Positions 32,873-45,223 of a DNA stretch of 64,000 nt are shown piece after piece (position 1 is the stretch's first letter; each line of letters starts with the position of its first letter). The stretch spans positions 744,001 to 808,000 of the forward strand of contig OZ237762.1 of the NCBI GenBank assembly GCA_965178125.1. Reading direction: 5' to 3'. Below the pieces are notes generated by a model. That model was given only the letters and a program-made list of their open reading frames with translations. It made no database searches and was not told the DNA's origin. A program made the translations under genes and the position numbers. The stretch comes from Bilabrum cf. latius (Eukaryota > Bigyra: Bicosoecida > Bigyra > Bicosoecida).

Positions 32873-33761
32873 AAGCGACGGGGAGCAGAGATGAGCCGGC
32901 GAACGAGGCGGGCGCAGGCGGACAGGGTGTGGAGAAGAAGAGGGAGACACCGGCACAGGCGACGATGGTGCGGTGTCGATGGGAGAACACAACGGGAGGA
33001 AGGGAGCTCCAGGTGCCGGAAGACGTGAGTGGCAGCGGGCTGCTTGGCCAGCAGCGCGCAGAGGGCTAACAGGCGGGTGGATAGGCGGGGTGCACGGCAG
33101 GCCGGCCAGCGCGTGCAAGCTGAGAGGATAGGGTGAAGGTGGCGATGTTGGGAGCAAAGCACACGGTCCCTAGGGCGGGGAACAGGAACAGGAAGCCATG
33201 TGGCGACGAGGCCAGTTGACATGCATTGTGAAAGCAGTGTATAAATTCGTAGTGTCAGAGGAATACCGCATTCAGGTGGGCTGGTGAAGAACCAGTCGTT
33301 CGGGTTGAAGCCCAATGGGTCCGCGGGACCGGGGGGAGGAATTTACCCTTTAAGTAACTGCCAACCAGTGGGGATTGCAGCAGCCGTGAAGATGAACCAA
33401 TAGGTGTGGCCAAAGGAAGAAATCTGATCTGTAGTCTAGGGTCAAGAGAAGTTGCTGCGGATCAGAGGAGCCATGGCGTGCCCAACCACTGCAGTGCAGT
33501 GACATCGAGTTGTCCCGCTGTGTCATGTTCGTGGGAGCGAATGCGAGGATGGGCAATTTATGTTGCCAACGGGTACTGAGCTTCTGCCACAACGCCCCAT
33601 CACATGAGGCTTCTGTGGTGTGGTTCCAGTGCGACCAACGTTGAATTGATGATGAAGATATAAAGTAACTGTGGTTGCAAACGCCGACACGAACAATAGA
33701 CTATCATAGCAAACAATACCGACAGCGCAAACAAGTGTATGAGTTGATTAAAACCACGCAT
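32873..33761. promoter_or_regulatory. Region between R1 and the 33762 gene
   Basis: It is shared with 9035-9781, apart from an extra 165 bases near 33478-33650. It must contain the promoter of the 33762 gene; ATATATATAC lies about 25 bases after the ATG, not before it, and no clear TATA box is seen upstream. Confidence 0.35.
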
Positions 33762-36700
33762 ATGGCAGCGCATGGAGACAGCAATGATATATATACTGAG
33801 GCCAATCGCTCCTCGCTATACTTCGGATAGCTGGGGTTGAACACTCTAGTACATCGATTGGCCTCAACATATTTTCGCCATTCCGGGATCGCTATAATTT
33901 AGTTAATACTTGAAGGGGTTTAGCTTGCAGCATTCCCTTTCACTGCGATTCCAGACGAATGGAGAGCGGCACGCAGCTTGCGCGTCATTTCCGTACTCTC
34001 TGGACCGATAGCCCAATACGATGGCTACTCCAGTACAACAATCGCTTTAGCTATCGTCTCCCTAGTATTTGCTTGCATTTTTATATCTGCAGCATGCTTG
34101 ATTGGTGAGATGGCATGCCGTAAGCACAGGATGCGCAGCTATTCACACATGCTTGCAGCGGTATAAACTATATTTTGAGTTTCTCTCTTTGCAGCATTTT
34201 CATCATCTCATAAACCGAGATACATGGAGCTTCTCCTGCCAGCCGTCAGGGTTGCATGCCTGGTGGCTGTGACAATCGCGGTGGTTCCAATGGCGAGCTT
34301 GATGAGTGCGACAATTTCCTGTTCAGGGACAGGGTCATGGCTGTCCACCGGTGCTCCGTGCAAAAATGCAGCGGTTGTATTAGCGAGAATTCTTGCCGCA
34401 CTGCTCCTGTTGGTATACAACGGCCTGCTCGTCTTCGTGGCCGCTACCTACGTCGACCGCAACCCCGCGAGCAAGTCGTGGAGCGCCAAGAGCCACGGCC
34501 AGATGGACGCCGCCATGCTCCTCGTCAAGGTCGCCCTCGTGCTCTGCTACAGCGTCTTCAGGGACTTCGTCCTCGACTCGTGGGTCCTCGTCGTCCTGCT
34601 GCTCCTCGCCGGGGCCGCCTGGCTGGGGATGGCCGTGCGGTACCTGCCGTTCGTGCACCCGGGCATGAATGCGATGCAGGCTGGCTTCGCGTGCGTGTTC
34701 CTGTGGAGCACGCTGGTGCTGGCGCTGGCCCGCTACACGGACACCGGGGACCAGTCGCTGCTGCTGTACCTTGGGTCTGTGCTGGCGTACTGCGGTGGCT
34801 TCTTGGCGTGCTACATGCACGAGCAGTTCATCGCTGCTCTTCCCCTGGAGGCGTGCGAGAGCCTTGTGCATCTGGACGTGTGGGCGCGGCACCGCATGCA
34901 GGAGTACTCGCGCGTGGTGGAGTCGCGGGGGTCGTCTGTGGAGCAGTCCCGCAAGGGGCAGCACACCGTGCCGATCCGCCGCAGGCCCAGGTACGGGGGC
35001 CGCATCGGGCGGGACGCTGGGAACGATGATGAGGATGCGGAGTATGGGCGTATAGCGGACAACGCCACCATGGGCAGCATGCGGGGCGGAGATCAGCAAG
35101 CGGATGCGGCTGAGTATCTGCAGGAGCTGCCAACCGCTAGTGGAGGTGGAGGAGCAGCGTCTATGGCGGGAGGCAGCTCCGGCGGCAAGTCGTCGGATCC
35201 CGGCCCCGCCCGCGGGTCTGTGCAGGATGGCGGCAAGTACGGGGGCATGCTGGACGGGGCCGGCACTGTGGCATACGCGCCTACCGTGCGCACCGATGCG
35301 GGCAGCATGGCTCGGCTCGACGCTCAGACGAACCACTTCTCCAAGCAGGCCGGGGCCGATGGGGAGGACGGGCACGAGGACGATGTGATGCAGAGCCTGC
35401 TGTCGCCCGAGGAGGACATCGCCAGCATCGACCAGTCCTCATTCTTCGGATGGAGGCTGGCCAACATGAAGTACGCCACCCGCAGGCACAGGGAGGACGA
35501 GCACAGGCTGTACACGGCAGAGCGGGCCTACCGGCAGATGGTGGCTCACTTCGGACAGACGGCCATGGCGCACGTGCTGGCAGCGGAGTTCTACCACCAG
35601 TTCTGCTTCGAGAACAACTTCGCCGAGGCGCAGGCCCTGGCCCAGGCCCGGCTGCGGTCTCCGTCTCTGGACCTGGAGGCGTACGTGTACGGGCGCACTC
35701 GGGAGCTGCGGGAAGGCGCGGACTCGAGCAAGCTGTCGGCACTGGACCGCGTGATCTTCGAGTCGCTGTCGCGGCAGGCGCAGGAGAGCAAGGTGGCGGC
35801 CATGCGCAGCATCCTCAAGCTGTGGGACCATCTGGCTGGGCACAAGCTGGAGCTGGCCACGGTGGTGGGCGTGGGGCAGGAGATCGAGACTGGCCTGAAG
35901 AAGACGGACGAGCTGTACCGGACCATGATGCGTCTGAATCAAGGCGCGCTGGTGGCGCGTGGGTATGCGGAGTTCCTGGTGGAGCTGGTGAACGACCCGT
36001 TGACGGCCATGGAGCTGTTCAACAAGGCGGACCGGCTGGAGGAGAGACACACGCGGCAGCGGGCCAAGGCCGTGCGGCATGTGGTGCTTGGGTCGGAGGC
36101 CCCTCAGGTGGACCTGCTGGACGACAATGCCGCCAACCTGACGCTGAGCGTGGCCGATGGGAGCGTGGGCGAGATCCTGTCGGCCTCGCCGTCGACGTGC
36201 CGTGTGTTTGGCTTTGCCAACACGAGCCAGATCACGGGCCTGTCGTTCCAGACGCTGCTGCCTGAGCCTGTGCGGGGAATCTACAACCAGCGACTGCATC
36301 GGCTGCAGCGGTGTGGCTTTTCGGATGCTCTGAATGAGACGGAGGTATCGTTCGTGCTGCCATCGTCTGGTTCGGCTTTGCCTGTGATCATTTCTCTGCT
36401 CGAATCGACGCCCGATGAGGCCACGTCTGCGCCTCGGCTGTCTGTGGGCATCGATGTGCTTCGATGTGACGAGCACGTGATCTTTTTCTCAGGTCGGGAC
36501 CAGGGGTACAAGGTGCTGTCAGCGAGCGCTCGGTCGATGCTGCTTTTGGGGACGGACAGCGAGCAGCTGCAGCGGGAGCCGCTGCCAGTGACTCGATTCT
36601 TCCCAACTGTTGAACACGGCAGGTTGCGGCCCCGTACCTGGGACTCGACGATTATGGCTTCCCTCTTAGGGGGACAGTACGAGTCTTCACACCGTAGTAC

Positions 36701-39677
36701 AGCCGGTGCGTAGATTGCTGGGAAGCTCGTTGTCGCTGGTAGGCGGGCTCGTGCCAGCCTGAGACTCGAGAAGCAGGGGTCCTTCATTCGAGAACGGGGC
36801 GACAGCTCGGACTCTGGAAGCTGTGTCGATTCAAGCGTGGTCTCGCAGGGAACAGATGCGCAGGGCCGTGAGAAAGGTACCGGGGTGCAGATTGCTACAA
36901 GGGAGTCTGGCTGCGTTGGCGCCAAAACAGTACACAAGTCCTTTACAGCTGGCCCTGTAAGGAGAGCTCACGGACGACACGGATTGCCGGCCAGTCTGTA
37001 GCCCAAGCCGCTGCTGCAAGTGTATGAGACGGCTCTCATCCTGGTGCAGAATGCGGCTGACAAGACCGACCTGGTGCTTGGCTCGGTGCAGGACGTGTCT
37101 GATCAGGTGGGTCGGTCGTGTTTCATGCTGCGATGGAGGATGCCGAGCCAGGTGGAGAGGGAGGCCATGCGGGAGCAGGTCACTGCGTCCTCTGGCCGTG
37201 ACAGCTCACCTGATAGTCCTACGAATCCAACGGCGAGTGCATCACCTTCTCACCAGCTTACAAGCGGAAGGAGGTCCAGTTTCGTGGACAGAGTCCAGGA
37301 GGCTCGCGCTGCCAGCTTCTAGATCCGCCCAGCAAGGAACGACACCCCTAGCGATGCGCGGTATGCTAGCAGTGGGACCGCAAGTGCTGGAACGGGCGGC
37401 CCTCAGACTGCCCAGACCGGGTATGCTCTCCATCTTGAAACCTCTCGCCATGGGCATGGAGAAGACGCAGCATACGCGCCGAGTCACGGGGCACAACTGG
37501 AGCTTCAGTCCGGCGGCCGACCGCCCACGAATGACGGTGCCTCTCGCAGCTCCGGTGCTAGTTAGAGCAATAGAATGCGCAAAAGTATCATTGAGGCGAT
37601 TCGATACGGGGCAGATGGCAGCAATTCCCAGGTAGGTAGAATCAAGTGCGCGTTCGGGGTTGGTGTGTTCATTGCTTTGTTCGGGGGTTGCATGTCGATG
37701 GCCGTAGGCTATTTGCTTGGGACCTTGCTCGACGAGATGAACCAGAGGCTCTTTCAGACCACTGACCAGGCAATGGCATTTGTGCACGCCGAGTAGATCC
37801 TATGGAGCGTAGCATCAGTGCAGGACGGGGCACCTGTCGGCAATACCTCGGACTTTCCGGAGTATGTTGCAGAGCTGATTGATGCAACTGACAGGCACGA
37901 GGCAAGACATGCTAGGCTCCTGCAGGTGCGCTCGCTGCTAGCCACGAACCTTGCTAGTGAGGATGCGCAGGTCAGGCAGTGGAGGGTGAAGGAGCCGTCT
38001 GCTTCAGCATCTGGTGATATGCGTGAGTACGATGCTTCTCTGCAAGAGCTGGGAACCTACATGAGCAGCGTGATGCTTCAAATTGCGGAGGCAAATGACT
38101 CGGCTGTGATTGTGACGAGATCTCCGCAGTGGCAAGCGGTGTAGGTCAACCGGGAGGAGTACGTGATGGCACTCAATCGGAGCATATCTCTGAGGCAGCT
38201 GGACGCCGCGGACTACCTTTCATTCGCTCAGACTACTTTCTCCATTGCTGGCGCACTCATTTTCGCGGTTGTTGCTGGTAGCACTACCTATTTGATTTAC
38301 GACGCACTTGCGAAAATCCGCAATACTGCAACGAACGTGACTCAAGCCGTCTTCATGGTATCGTCCTCTACGGCCCACAAGCTCAAGAAGAGAACCACCA
38401 GCAAGCTCACCAAGCTGGCGAACCAGTTGGAGGAGTACGATGAGGATGATGATGACGAGCGTATGGATCTGCTTGATGATGAAGAGGAAGAGGAGGCACA
38501 GGCAGCTTTCTTGTCGCCCGGCCGTGGTGGTCACTAGGAGGCGGCACCCAGTCGAGGCGCCCGCCAGGCAGTGCGGCTCGTTGCAGAGCAACGGCCATCG
38601 TCTCCGCACAGCGAGTCCAATCCGTACAGCTCCAGCAATGGAACCATCACATCATCCAACTCTAATGGAAGGTAGACCCGGGCGAGTCGAGCATAGCAGC
38701 GCCACAGTTCTCGTCGCTTGGCCCACTCATCTCGCGTGCGGCACTACCACGACTCCTGGTCCTTCACCTGGACGAACTCGCTATTCATGTTCGCACCTAT
38801 ACTGCTAGGATTCTACTGGGTGCCCTTCACACTCAATATTGCCAACTGGATGGCATCAGGCGCGATTAGCTCAAACGAGCGACTTGTCACATCACAGAGG
38901 CTGGCAATTGACGTGGTGCAGCTGCAGCGCATGGCAAGCGATCTCGTTTTGGCTTCTTCCAACAAAACTAGGGCAGTTCGTGTGGAATAGCTCCGCCAAA
39001 TCGAGAGTAGGATCCTGCAGACCAGTGAGAGGATCGTTCTGGGGGAAACGTTCGTGGACGAGTCCACCGGCCTGGAGAATCAGCTGGGTCCTGTGGAAGA
39101 TGAAGTAGCGAGGCGGCTGTTGCTCACGAATGGCTGCTCCAGTCGCACACGTGACTACGACGAGTGCTTTCAGGCAGATGGTGGAAGCTTGAGAAGTGGT
39201 ATTCGGAACGCACTCGTGAGACTGGTACGCCAGTCCAGGCAGCTGCGCCTGAGTGCGCCTGTCCCCGACTTGGAGCCGGGTGTGTCTCAATTCATGCAGG
39301 ACCGACCAGAGTCATTTGTTGGCGTACTTGTTGGCATGCGTGAGGCCGTGCATCCATTTACGCGCGAGGGGCTGGAGGAGGCTAGCACAAGATATGCAAA
39401 CCAGTCCCGTCGAGCGCTGCTGTACCCTCTTGATGTGGCATACGTCGTGATTGGGATCGTGACGGTGCTCTTTATATGCCTGTTCTCGTACGTGTACTGG
39501 GGTGTACCGGACTCGTTCGTGGCTCCAATCCGCGGGGCTTGGCAGGTTGTCGCCATGATTCCACAAGCAGCCCTGTAGCGCACTCCGGGTTTGCAGACTC
39601 GTGTTGCAGAGTAGCTGGGGCTGGTTGCTGTGGCAGGGACGCAAGGATCCGCGTCAGGGGGCCTAGGGGCCGATTGA
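33762..39677 (+). CDS. TmcB-like membrane PAS sensor, plus-strand copy (complete)
   Basis: Exon 1 is 33762-34119 and exon 2 is 34195-39677; the total of 5,841 bases is 1,946 codons plus TGA. Fifteen TAGs lie in frame (33828, 33900, 33921, 36711, 36999, 37320, 37563, 37794, 38142, 38535, 38673, 38694, 38988, 39576, 39612) and no TAA or other TGA. The TAG at 33921 falls in an EG-hydrophobic-Q-LA motif that is also TAG in copy 2. Parts: eight spans to residue about 350, variable linker, TmcB-type region, PAS (about 770-870), span near 1273, loop, span near 1468, acidic linker (DEDDDDE), span near 1651, loop with a Cys pair, span near 1871. The central part is almost identical in DNA to the minus-strand copies, while the N-terminal and C-terminal thirds have diverged. 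Likely role: membrane sensor; signal unknown. Confidence 0.88.
34120..34194 (+). other. Intron of the plus-strand sensor gene
   Basis: 75 bases, donor GTAAGC, acceptor TTTGCAG, phase 1. The broken copy has GTGAGT at the same place (10146). Confidence 0.8.
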
Positions 39678-39989
39678 CCTGAGGGACAGAGCCTTTGATT
39701 CGTACCCCAGTGTTGGATCGGGCCGATGACAGGTAGTTCGTCGAGTAAAATAAAATCAGCAACAGACATGTCAGAAAATCGGGGTCAATGTCCTATTAAA
39801 TTGTGTCCTATTGGCCGCATTTTTGCTCAAACTGTGTCCTATTGTTTTTGAACAGAAAATTTAGTTTTATAGTGGTATTAATCGAAAAAATGGGCCCTGC
39901 GGGGCTGTACAATGCAAAGGCCCGACACATCGCGAGTCAATACGCACCCGTGACACGGTGCGCAGTGCGACGCGGCCCACTCAGGCACG
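39678..39989. other. Convergent intergenic DNA
   Basis: It lies between the ends of two convergent frames. Around 39790-39850 the phrase GTGTCCTATT occurs three times, and ATTGTGTCCTAWTGG recurs at 41614, on the far side of the hAT-like gene. No gene is seen. Confidence 0.4.
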
Positions 39990-41608
39990 TCACATGAACG
40001 TATCGTCTTCATCCTCGTCTTCATCATCGTCTGCCTCTTCATCTGTGTCATGTCCTTCATCTTCGCTGCCGGATTCGATTGCATCATCGTCAAAGCCAAC
40101 TTCCATAGCTGCAGCACCGCCTCGTGCAACTGGATCTTCATCCAGTTCGATATCGGCATCCTCATCGCTGGTATCGCCCTCCTCATCATAGCTTCGAATC
40201 AAGTCATCTAGCATCCGTACAGCTTCACTATCTTCACCAGCAGCTGCTTCTCCGAGTGCAATGGCGTCTTCCAACTCAACTTCGTTCAAGGTGTCAGGCA
40301 CAGCAATGTCGAGAGACCCCTCGGCTGCCTTGGTCTCGTCTTCCTCTGCTTCTTGCCGGATGTGCGCTGCCGTACTTTCAACTTTCTTTTTCTTAGCAGG
40401 TAGCTTGAGGAGTTCCTTCGCAATGTGCGGTATTGCACCAGGTGCAAGGCCAGCCTCTGCTGTCCATGCTCGGACCCACTGCGCGAGCAAGTGCTTGTTG
40501 CACCGCATCAGCAAAAGCCGCTCCACCGTGATGATTTTACGAGCCCCATACCTTGCACCATCCGATACGTACGCAAGAATAGAAAACATCCTTTCAACTT
40601 CGCTAGACACATGCAGAAGGGCTGCAATGTCACACATGGCCTGAAGGAAGTACTGCACCTGCGGTCTCTCCGGCTCACCTACAGACTGCAGGAAGGTGAA
40701 AACTTCTGCCCTCAGTCTCCTCCATGCAGAGCCCACAAAGTCAGTGTTGTCGAATGAAAGGCCCTCTTCGACCATAAGGCGAAGCACAATCGAATGAGTC
40801 CATGGCACCCCTAGGCTCGCCAACCCCTGAAAATCGCAGTTGCTTGGGATCTTTGGCGCAAACATTCAACACGTGCTTAATTCCACCTGGTGTGTACACA
40901 AGTGGTTCCCGTACAGTGGTGCTGCCGTCTCGCACCAGGCCAGGGTGCAGAAGCAAAACTTGCCCTCGTGACTCTGCCACAACTCGGAGCAGCTCTGATG
41001 CTTTAAAGAGCACACTTCGTTTCCCTCGCTTCTTACTCATGTCTGCATTGTGCCGGCCGAACAGGTTCTCGATTCCTAAGGCGGCCGATGCCTGGTCTTC
41101 ACAGAGAATATCAACCACGGTAGGCATTGCCACTGTTTCTTCATGCGCCTTCTTGACCATCAGGTGCGGATAGTCCGTTTCTTTGTACCACAATGGAATC
41201 ATGTGTTGTGCTGAGTTCGAAAGGGCTGCCAGAAGTCTATCGTAGCTGAGCTGCTGCCTGCCACTAACAACCAGTTTGAATGCATCGTGGATGCTCTTGT
41301 CGGATAGAAGCCCGTGGAAGTCGGTTGTTCTCCTAAACTTGTCTATTTGGCGCTATTTTGCTTTTATTTCGGCAGCTTTCCGTTTCAGTGATGGCATATG
41401 TACGGAATATTGTGTCGAGATAGGTCCGCGATTCCCCGAGGTATGCTTGGAGATCACTGATGGCATGATGTGTGAGCAGTGCCCCTGGCAGCCACATTTT
41501 CGTGTGCTCACATCTGAGGCCAGTTTCGCGTAGATCTTGGGCAGTTCTAATTTTTGGGAAATTTTGAGAGCTGTACGGCAAATATTCTCGGAGAAAAGAA
41601 TTGGACAC
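39990..41608 (-). pseudogene. hAT-like transposase gene, frame broken
   Basis: Three overlapping minus-strand frames make a protein-like series. They are 41608-41333, then ATG 41397 to 40741 (with TAG near 41355 read as Gln), then 40865 to a TGA at 39990. The last frame contains a motif resembling the hAT dimerisation region: S-S-E-V-E-R-M-F-S near 40600, followed about 20 residues on by a conserved V-E-R-L-L-L-M-R-C-N segment. A long Asp/Glu-rich C-terminal tail follows (40000-40330). Frame changes are needed near 41380 and between 40741 and 40865, so it is probably decayed, unless unseen introns join the parts. DDE catalytic residues were not identified with confidence. Confidence 0.5.
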
Positions 41609-41636
41609 CGGATTGTGTCCTAATGGGGCATCTCAG

Positions 41637-42311
41637 TTGGTGAGGCCAGCAAGGTCTCTGAGATTGAGGTCGCGCGGTGGGCGCAGGACCCGCTCGAGGT
41701 GCAGGAGCAGATGCGACGTAGCGATGCGGAGGAGTGAGAAAGATGCGACGTAGCGAAGCGGAGGAGTGAGAGAGAGAGAGAAAGCGGCTAGGGATGCAGA
41801 CTAGGAGCGGCGGCGACGCGGGGTGGGCGACGGATGGAGAGGGGAGTGGTGTGGGTGGAGCAGAAGGAGAGGGCGAGGGATGGGGGGGTGGTGGGGGGCG
41901 GAGCAGAAGGAGAGGGCGAGGGGTGGGGGGGGGGGGGGTCGGGGTGGGGGCAGAGCAGAGAGAGAGAGGGCGAGGGATGGGGGAGGGGGGGGGTTAGAGA
42001 GAGAAGGCGATAGATGGGCGGGGGGGGCAAAGCAGGGAGGAGGGGGGGGGGCGGCGGTTCACCAAGTGGGGAGGAAGAAGTGGAGGAGAAGATGAGTGGT
42101 GGGGTCATCGGGTTGATACGGCGGATAGAAAGGGGGGAGGCACAGGCCGGGTAGGTGGGGGTTTGGGCATGTGGGGGACGGGTGACTCGGATCAGGGGGA
42201 TCGGATCACCCGACCACGTGCGGATGTGGAAGTTGAGAGGTCACAATTAGACTCGAGCGGCAATCAAGCCGCGTGCTATTCGGGCGCTGAGAGGCAGCGC
42301 TCGCCAGTTTT
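41637..42311 (+). repeat. Interspersed repeat R1, copy e
   Basis: Nearly identical over its full 675 bases to copy f at 48951-49624, including an extra duplicated GATGCGACGTAGCGAAGCGG segment and long G runs. The two are in direct orientation and bound the accessory island. Confidence 0.8.
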
Positions 42312-42882
42312 CTACAACGAGGTTGTTCCCGTGGCACTGATTGGGTGGCAGCGGTACAAGTCGCGGGTGCTCGGCGGCAACCCCGAGCAGCGCCCGCCAG
42401 CGGTCATTCCATGCTTGCCGGATGGATTCGAGGAGTTGTGCCCGTATCGGTGGCTGAAGTGGTGGGTATCAGTTCGGTAGCCAACACAAGGGCAGCGCGG
42501 GGAAGTATTCGCCTCTCGAACACGGGCTGCGCACAGTGCCACGCTGCAGTGGATAACAGCGCAAGGGATTCCTGTGCACCGCAAGGGGGAGGGTGTGTAC
42601 GCCTTCAAGAGTGCGGGAGTGTCAGCATTGCGCCAGACGGACCCAACCAAGGACGAGAAGTACGTGCACGGCCAGGCTGGGTGGTCTCTGCCCAACATGC
42701 CAGCGGTGTATGATCGTTACTCATTGATGGAAGCGGCAAGGGTTACGAGGAGTGGGATTCTTCGGGCGATGGTGGGAGCTGGCTCCATCCCAGAACTTCT
42801 GAAGATTTGGGAATCCCAACGCAGGGAGCTTCACCGGAGCCCAGTAAGCAGTGGTGGGGGTGAACGGGATTCAGGGCTCTAA
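42312..42882 (+). pseudogene. Fragment of an unidentified ORF, possibly a tyrosine recombinase
   Basis: A frame of about 190 codons runs from the R1 edge to a TAA at 42880, crossing one TAG at 42478. The C-terminal part has H-G-Q-x-G-W followed by Y-D-R-Y-S, a spacing reminiscent of the end of Crypton or DIRS-type tyrosine recombinases. The arginine and lysine residues of the active site are not clear. There is no start codon before R1, so it looks truncated. I consider the function only suggestive. Confidence 0.3.
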
Positions 42883-42890
42883 CTGGGCCA

Positions 42891-43405
42891 GTGGGTGTTC
42901 CTTGCGGCGTTCGATGGGCGAACAGCCAAAAGGGGGGCCCAGTGTAGATCCCGTGGCCAGTGGCAGGTAGTCCCCATAGCGGCTTGAAAGGTCCGTGCCG
43001 CCTGCCCAGTGCCCGGGGAAGCACCAGCCAAAACCAAAGCGCCACGGAAGGAGGAGATTACGAGGAGCAGGTACTAGGTACGAGAGTGGAAGCTGAGGGC
43101 AGGACAAAGCGGCCAGCCGGGCCTAGGCGGCACGGAGACGGCCGTGCTAGCGACAGACGAGTGGGCGACGGTGGGTAGCGGCGCACGAGTGGCGCGTGGC
43201 GGGAGAGGGAGAGTGCTGGGGGAGCGAAGCATTGAGCGGTTGATCGACAGATCCACATTACCAACCATCATGATTCAATGGCACCCCTACTGACGAATAC
43301 AGAGCATCCATGTACAGTGATGTTTGGGCCGATAGTGGTATACTGATCGGATCAATTCCGAGTACGAGCTGAGCGAGACCAGCGCTCTCACTTAGGGGAA
43401 TTCAG
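42891..43405 (+). repeat. 515-base direct repeat, left copy (LTR-like)
   Basis: It is nearly identical to 44709-45223. Starting one base in, the unit reads TGGGTG... and ends ...GAATTCA, the TG...CA ends typical of LTRs. No target duplication or primer-binding site was found. Confidence 0.7.
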
Positions 43406-44708
43406 AAGAAGATAAAGGAAATAATTTTTACTTTTATAGAATTGTTTCTTGTCTTGTTGGCCCCATTTCCTTCGGATATGGACGGGGCGGCATCGCGGCG
43501 GAGGCCGGGAGGTGAGGGGGGACCAGTAGTTGGCGGACAACAGACGGGCCTACAGCTGAAGGGAGGGGTGCCAGGCGGATAAGGTTTACTCAGCGAGACA
43601 GGGCGTCTTAGGGGCGGGTAAGTGTGTGTGTGTCACTGCTGCCCGGTAGTGTGTGTAATATTCTCTTGGGAGGGGGGCGGAGGCAGACCGCTCCTCCTCC
43701 CTCCGCACTCAGTACCAGCATGAACCAGCCCTCTTTTCTGTTCATGTGGACCCCCTGACAACGGGGGGACCACGTGGCACCCACGCAGGATGGCGACGCA
43801 GATTCGGAGGGTACCAACACTCATACCTAGCTACCAACATTTAAGCGTTGCGGAGGGCAACGGAACGGGGCCAGGGAAGCTGCGTGCGTCTAGCCATCTA
43901 GAACACGTGGACGAACTGGTGGTGGCCTTTGCCACCATCCCATTTCACCAACCAGATGAGACTCCGTGGTCGCATCTGGTGCCGATGGCCACTGTTAGCA
44001 GGACCGTTGGTGGGTGGCTTGGGGGGCCAGGGACTTGGCTGAGTCAAGTAGGCGTGGGAGTAGGGGTGGGTGCGGTCAGTATGAGGTCCGTGCCTCATGT
44101 TGATCGCTGTAAATCCGGCTATAGGTCGGAAGCAACCCACCCTCCCGGTTGCAACAGTGGGGACGGGTGTGAGGTGGCCACGCGTGAGGTGGTCATGAGA
44201 CTGGGGGCAGAGGTGTGGTCCGTGCCGTAAAATCCCCCATGTGGAGCACCTCTGTTTTTCTGGAAGCACAAAGAACCGCGTTGCGGGCCCAGGAAACTTC
44301 TGTCCTTTGGATGGCTCCGTGGCCGAAGGGGGACAGAGTGACCTGCACAGCCGAGAGGAGAGCCTGAATCTCGGATCGACCCTGGGACAGTCGCACCGGC
44401 GACACCCACTGAGAGAGCGAGGCGAGATCCTGCACAGCGTACGCTGCAGTGGAGGACCACTGTGGTGCTGCAAGAGGCACGGCAACGTGCGGACAGCAGC
44501 CGGACCCCGTATCCTCACAGAGGGTAAGGCAACGGGAGCCTGAATAGGAGCGGACCGGGTGACGACTGTGCTGGGGCTGCGGTGAGCATACAGGACCGTG
44601 TCGAGCGTGGGGGGCTGGGCGGGATGTGCGAGCGGTGATGCCCTAACTCGATCGAGTTCAAGATTTTTTCTTCTTTTTGCGTGGTGGCGTCCCCTAGGTC
44701 GGGGCGGC
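43406..44708. other. Interior between the 515-base repeats
   Basis: 1.3 kb with no recognisable Gag, Pol or recombinase. A 321-codon minus-strand frame (44863-43898) overlaps the right repeat; its Pro/Arg/His-rich composition looks like a chance frame in GC-rich DNA. A short GT run lies at 43621. Confidence 0.4.
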
Positions 44709-45223
44709 GTGGGTGTTCCTTGCGGCGTTCGATGGACGAACAGCCAAAAGGGGGGCCCAGTGTAGATCCCGTGGCCAGTGGCAGGTAGTCCCCATAGCGG
44801 CTTGAAAGGTCCGTGCCGCCTGCCCAGTGCCCGGGGAAGCACCAGCCAAAACCAAAGCGCCACGGAAGGAGGAGATTACGAGGAGCAGGTACTAGGTACG
44901 AGAGTGGAAGCTGAGGGCAGGACAAAGCGGCCAGCCGGGCCTAGGCGGCACGGAGACGGCCGTGCTAGCGACAGACGAGTGGGCGACGGTGGGTAGCGGC
45001 GCACGAGTGGCGCGTGGCGGGAGAGGGAGAGTGCTGGGGGAGCGAAGCATTGAGCGGTTGATCGACAGATCCACATTACCAACCATCATGATTCAATGGC
45101 ACCCCTACTGACGAATACAGAGCATCCATGTACAGTGATGTTTGGGCCGATAGTGGTATACTGATCGGATCAATTCCGAGTACGAGCTGAGCGAGACCAG
45201 CGCTCTCACTTAGGGGAATTCAG
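44709..45223 (+). repeat. 515-base direct repeat, right copy (LTR-like)
   Basis: Partner of 42891-43405, same length, differing at only one position that I noticed (GATGGGCG versus GATGGACG). Confidence 0.7.

Noticed and set aside
43898-44863. 321-codon minus-strand frame
   Set aside because: Composition is that of a chance frame in GC-rich DNA, it overlaps the 515-base repeat and has no recognisable domain.
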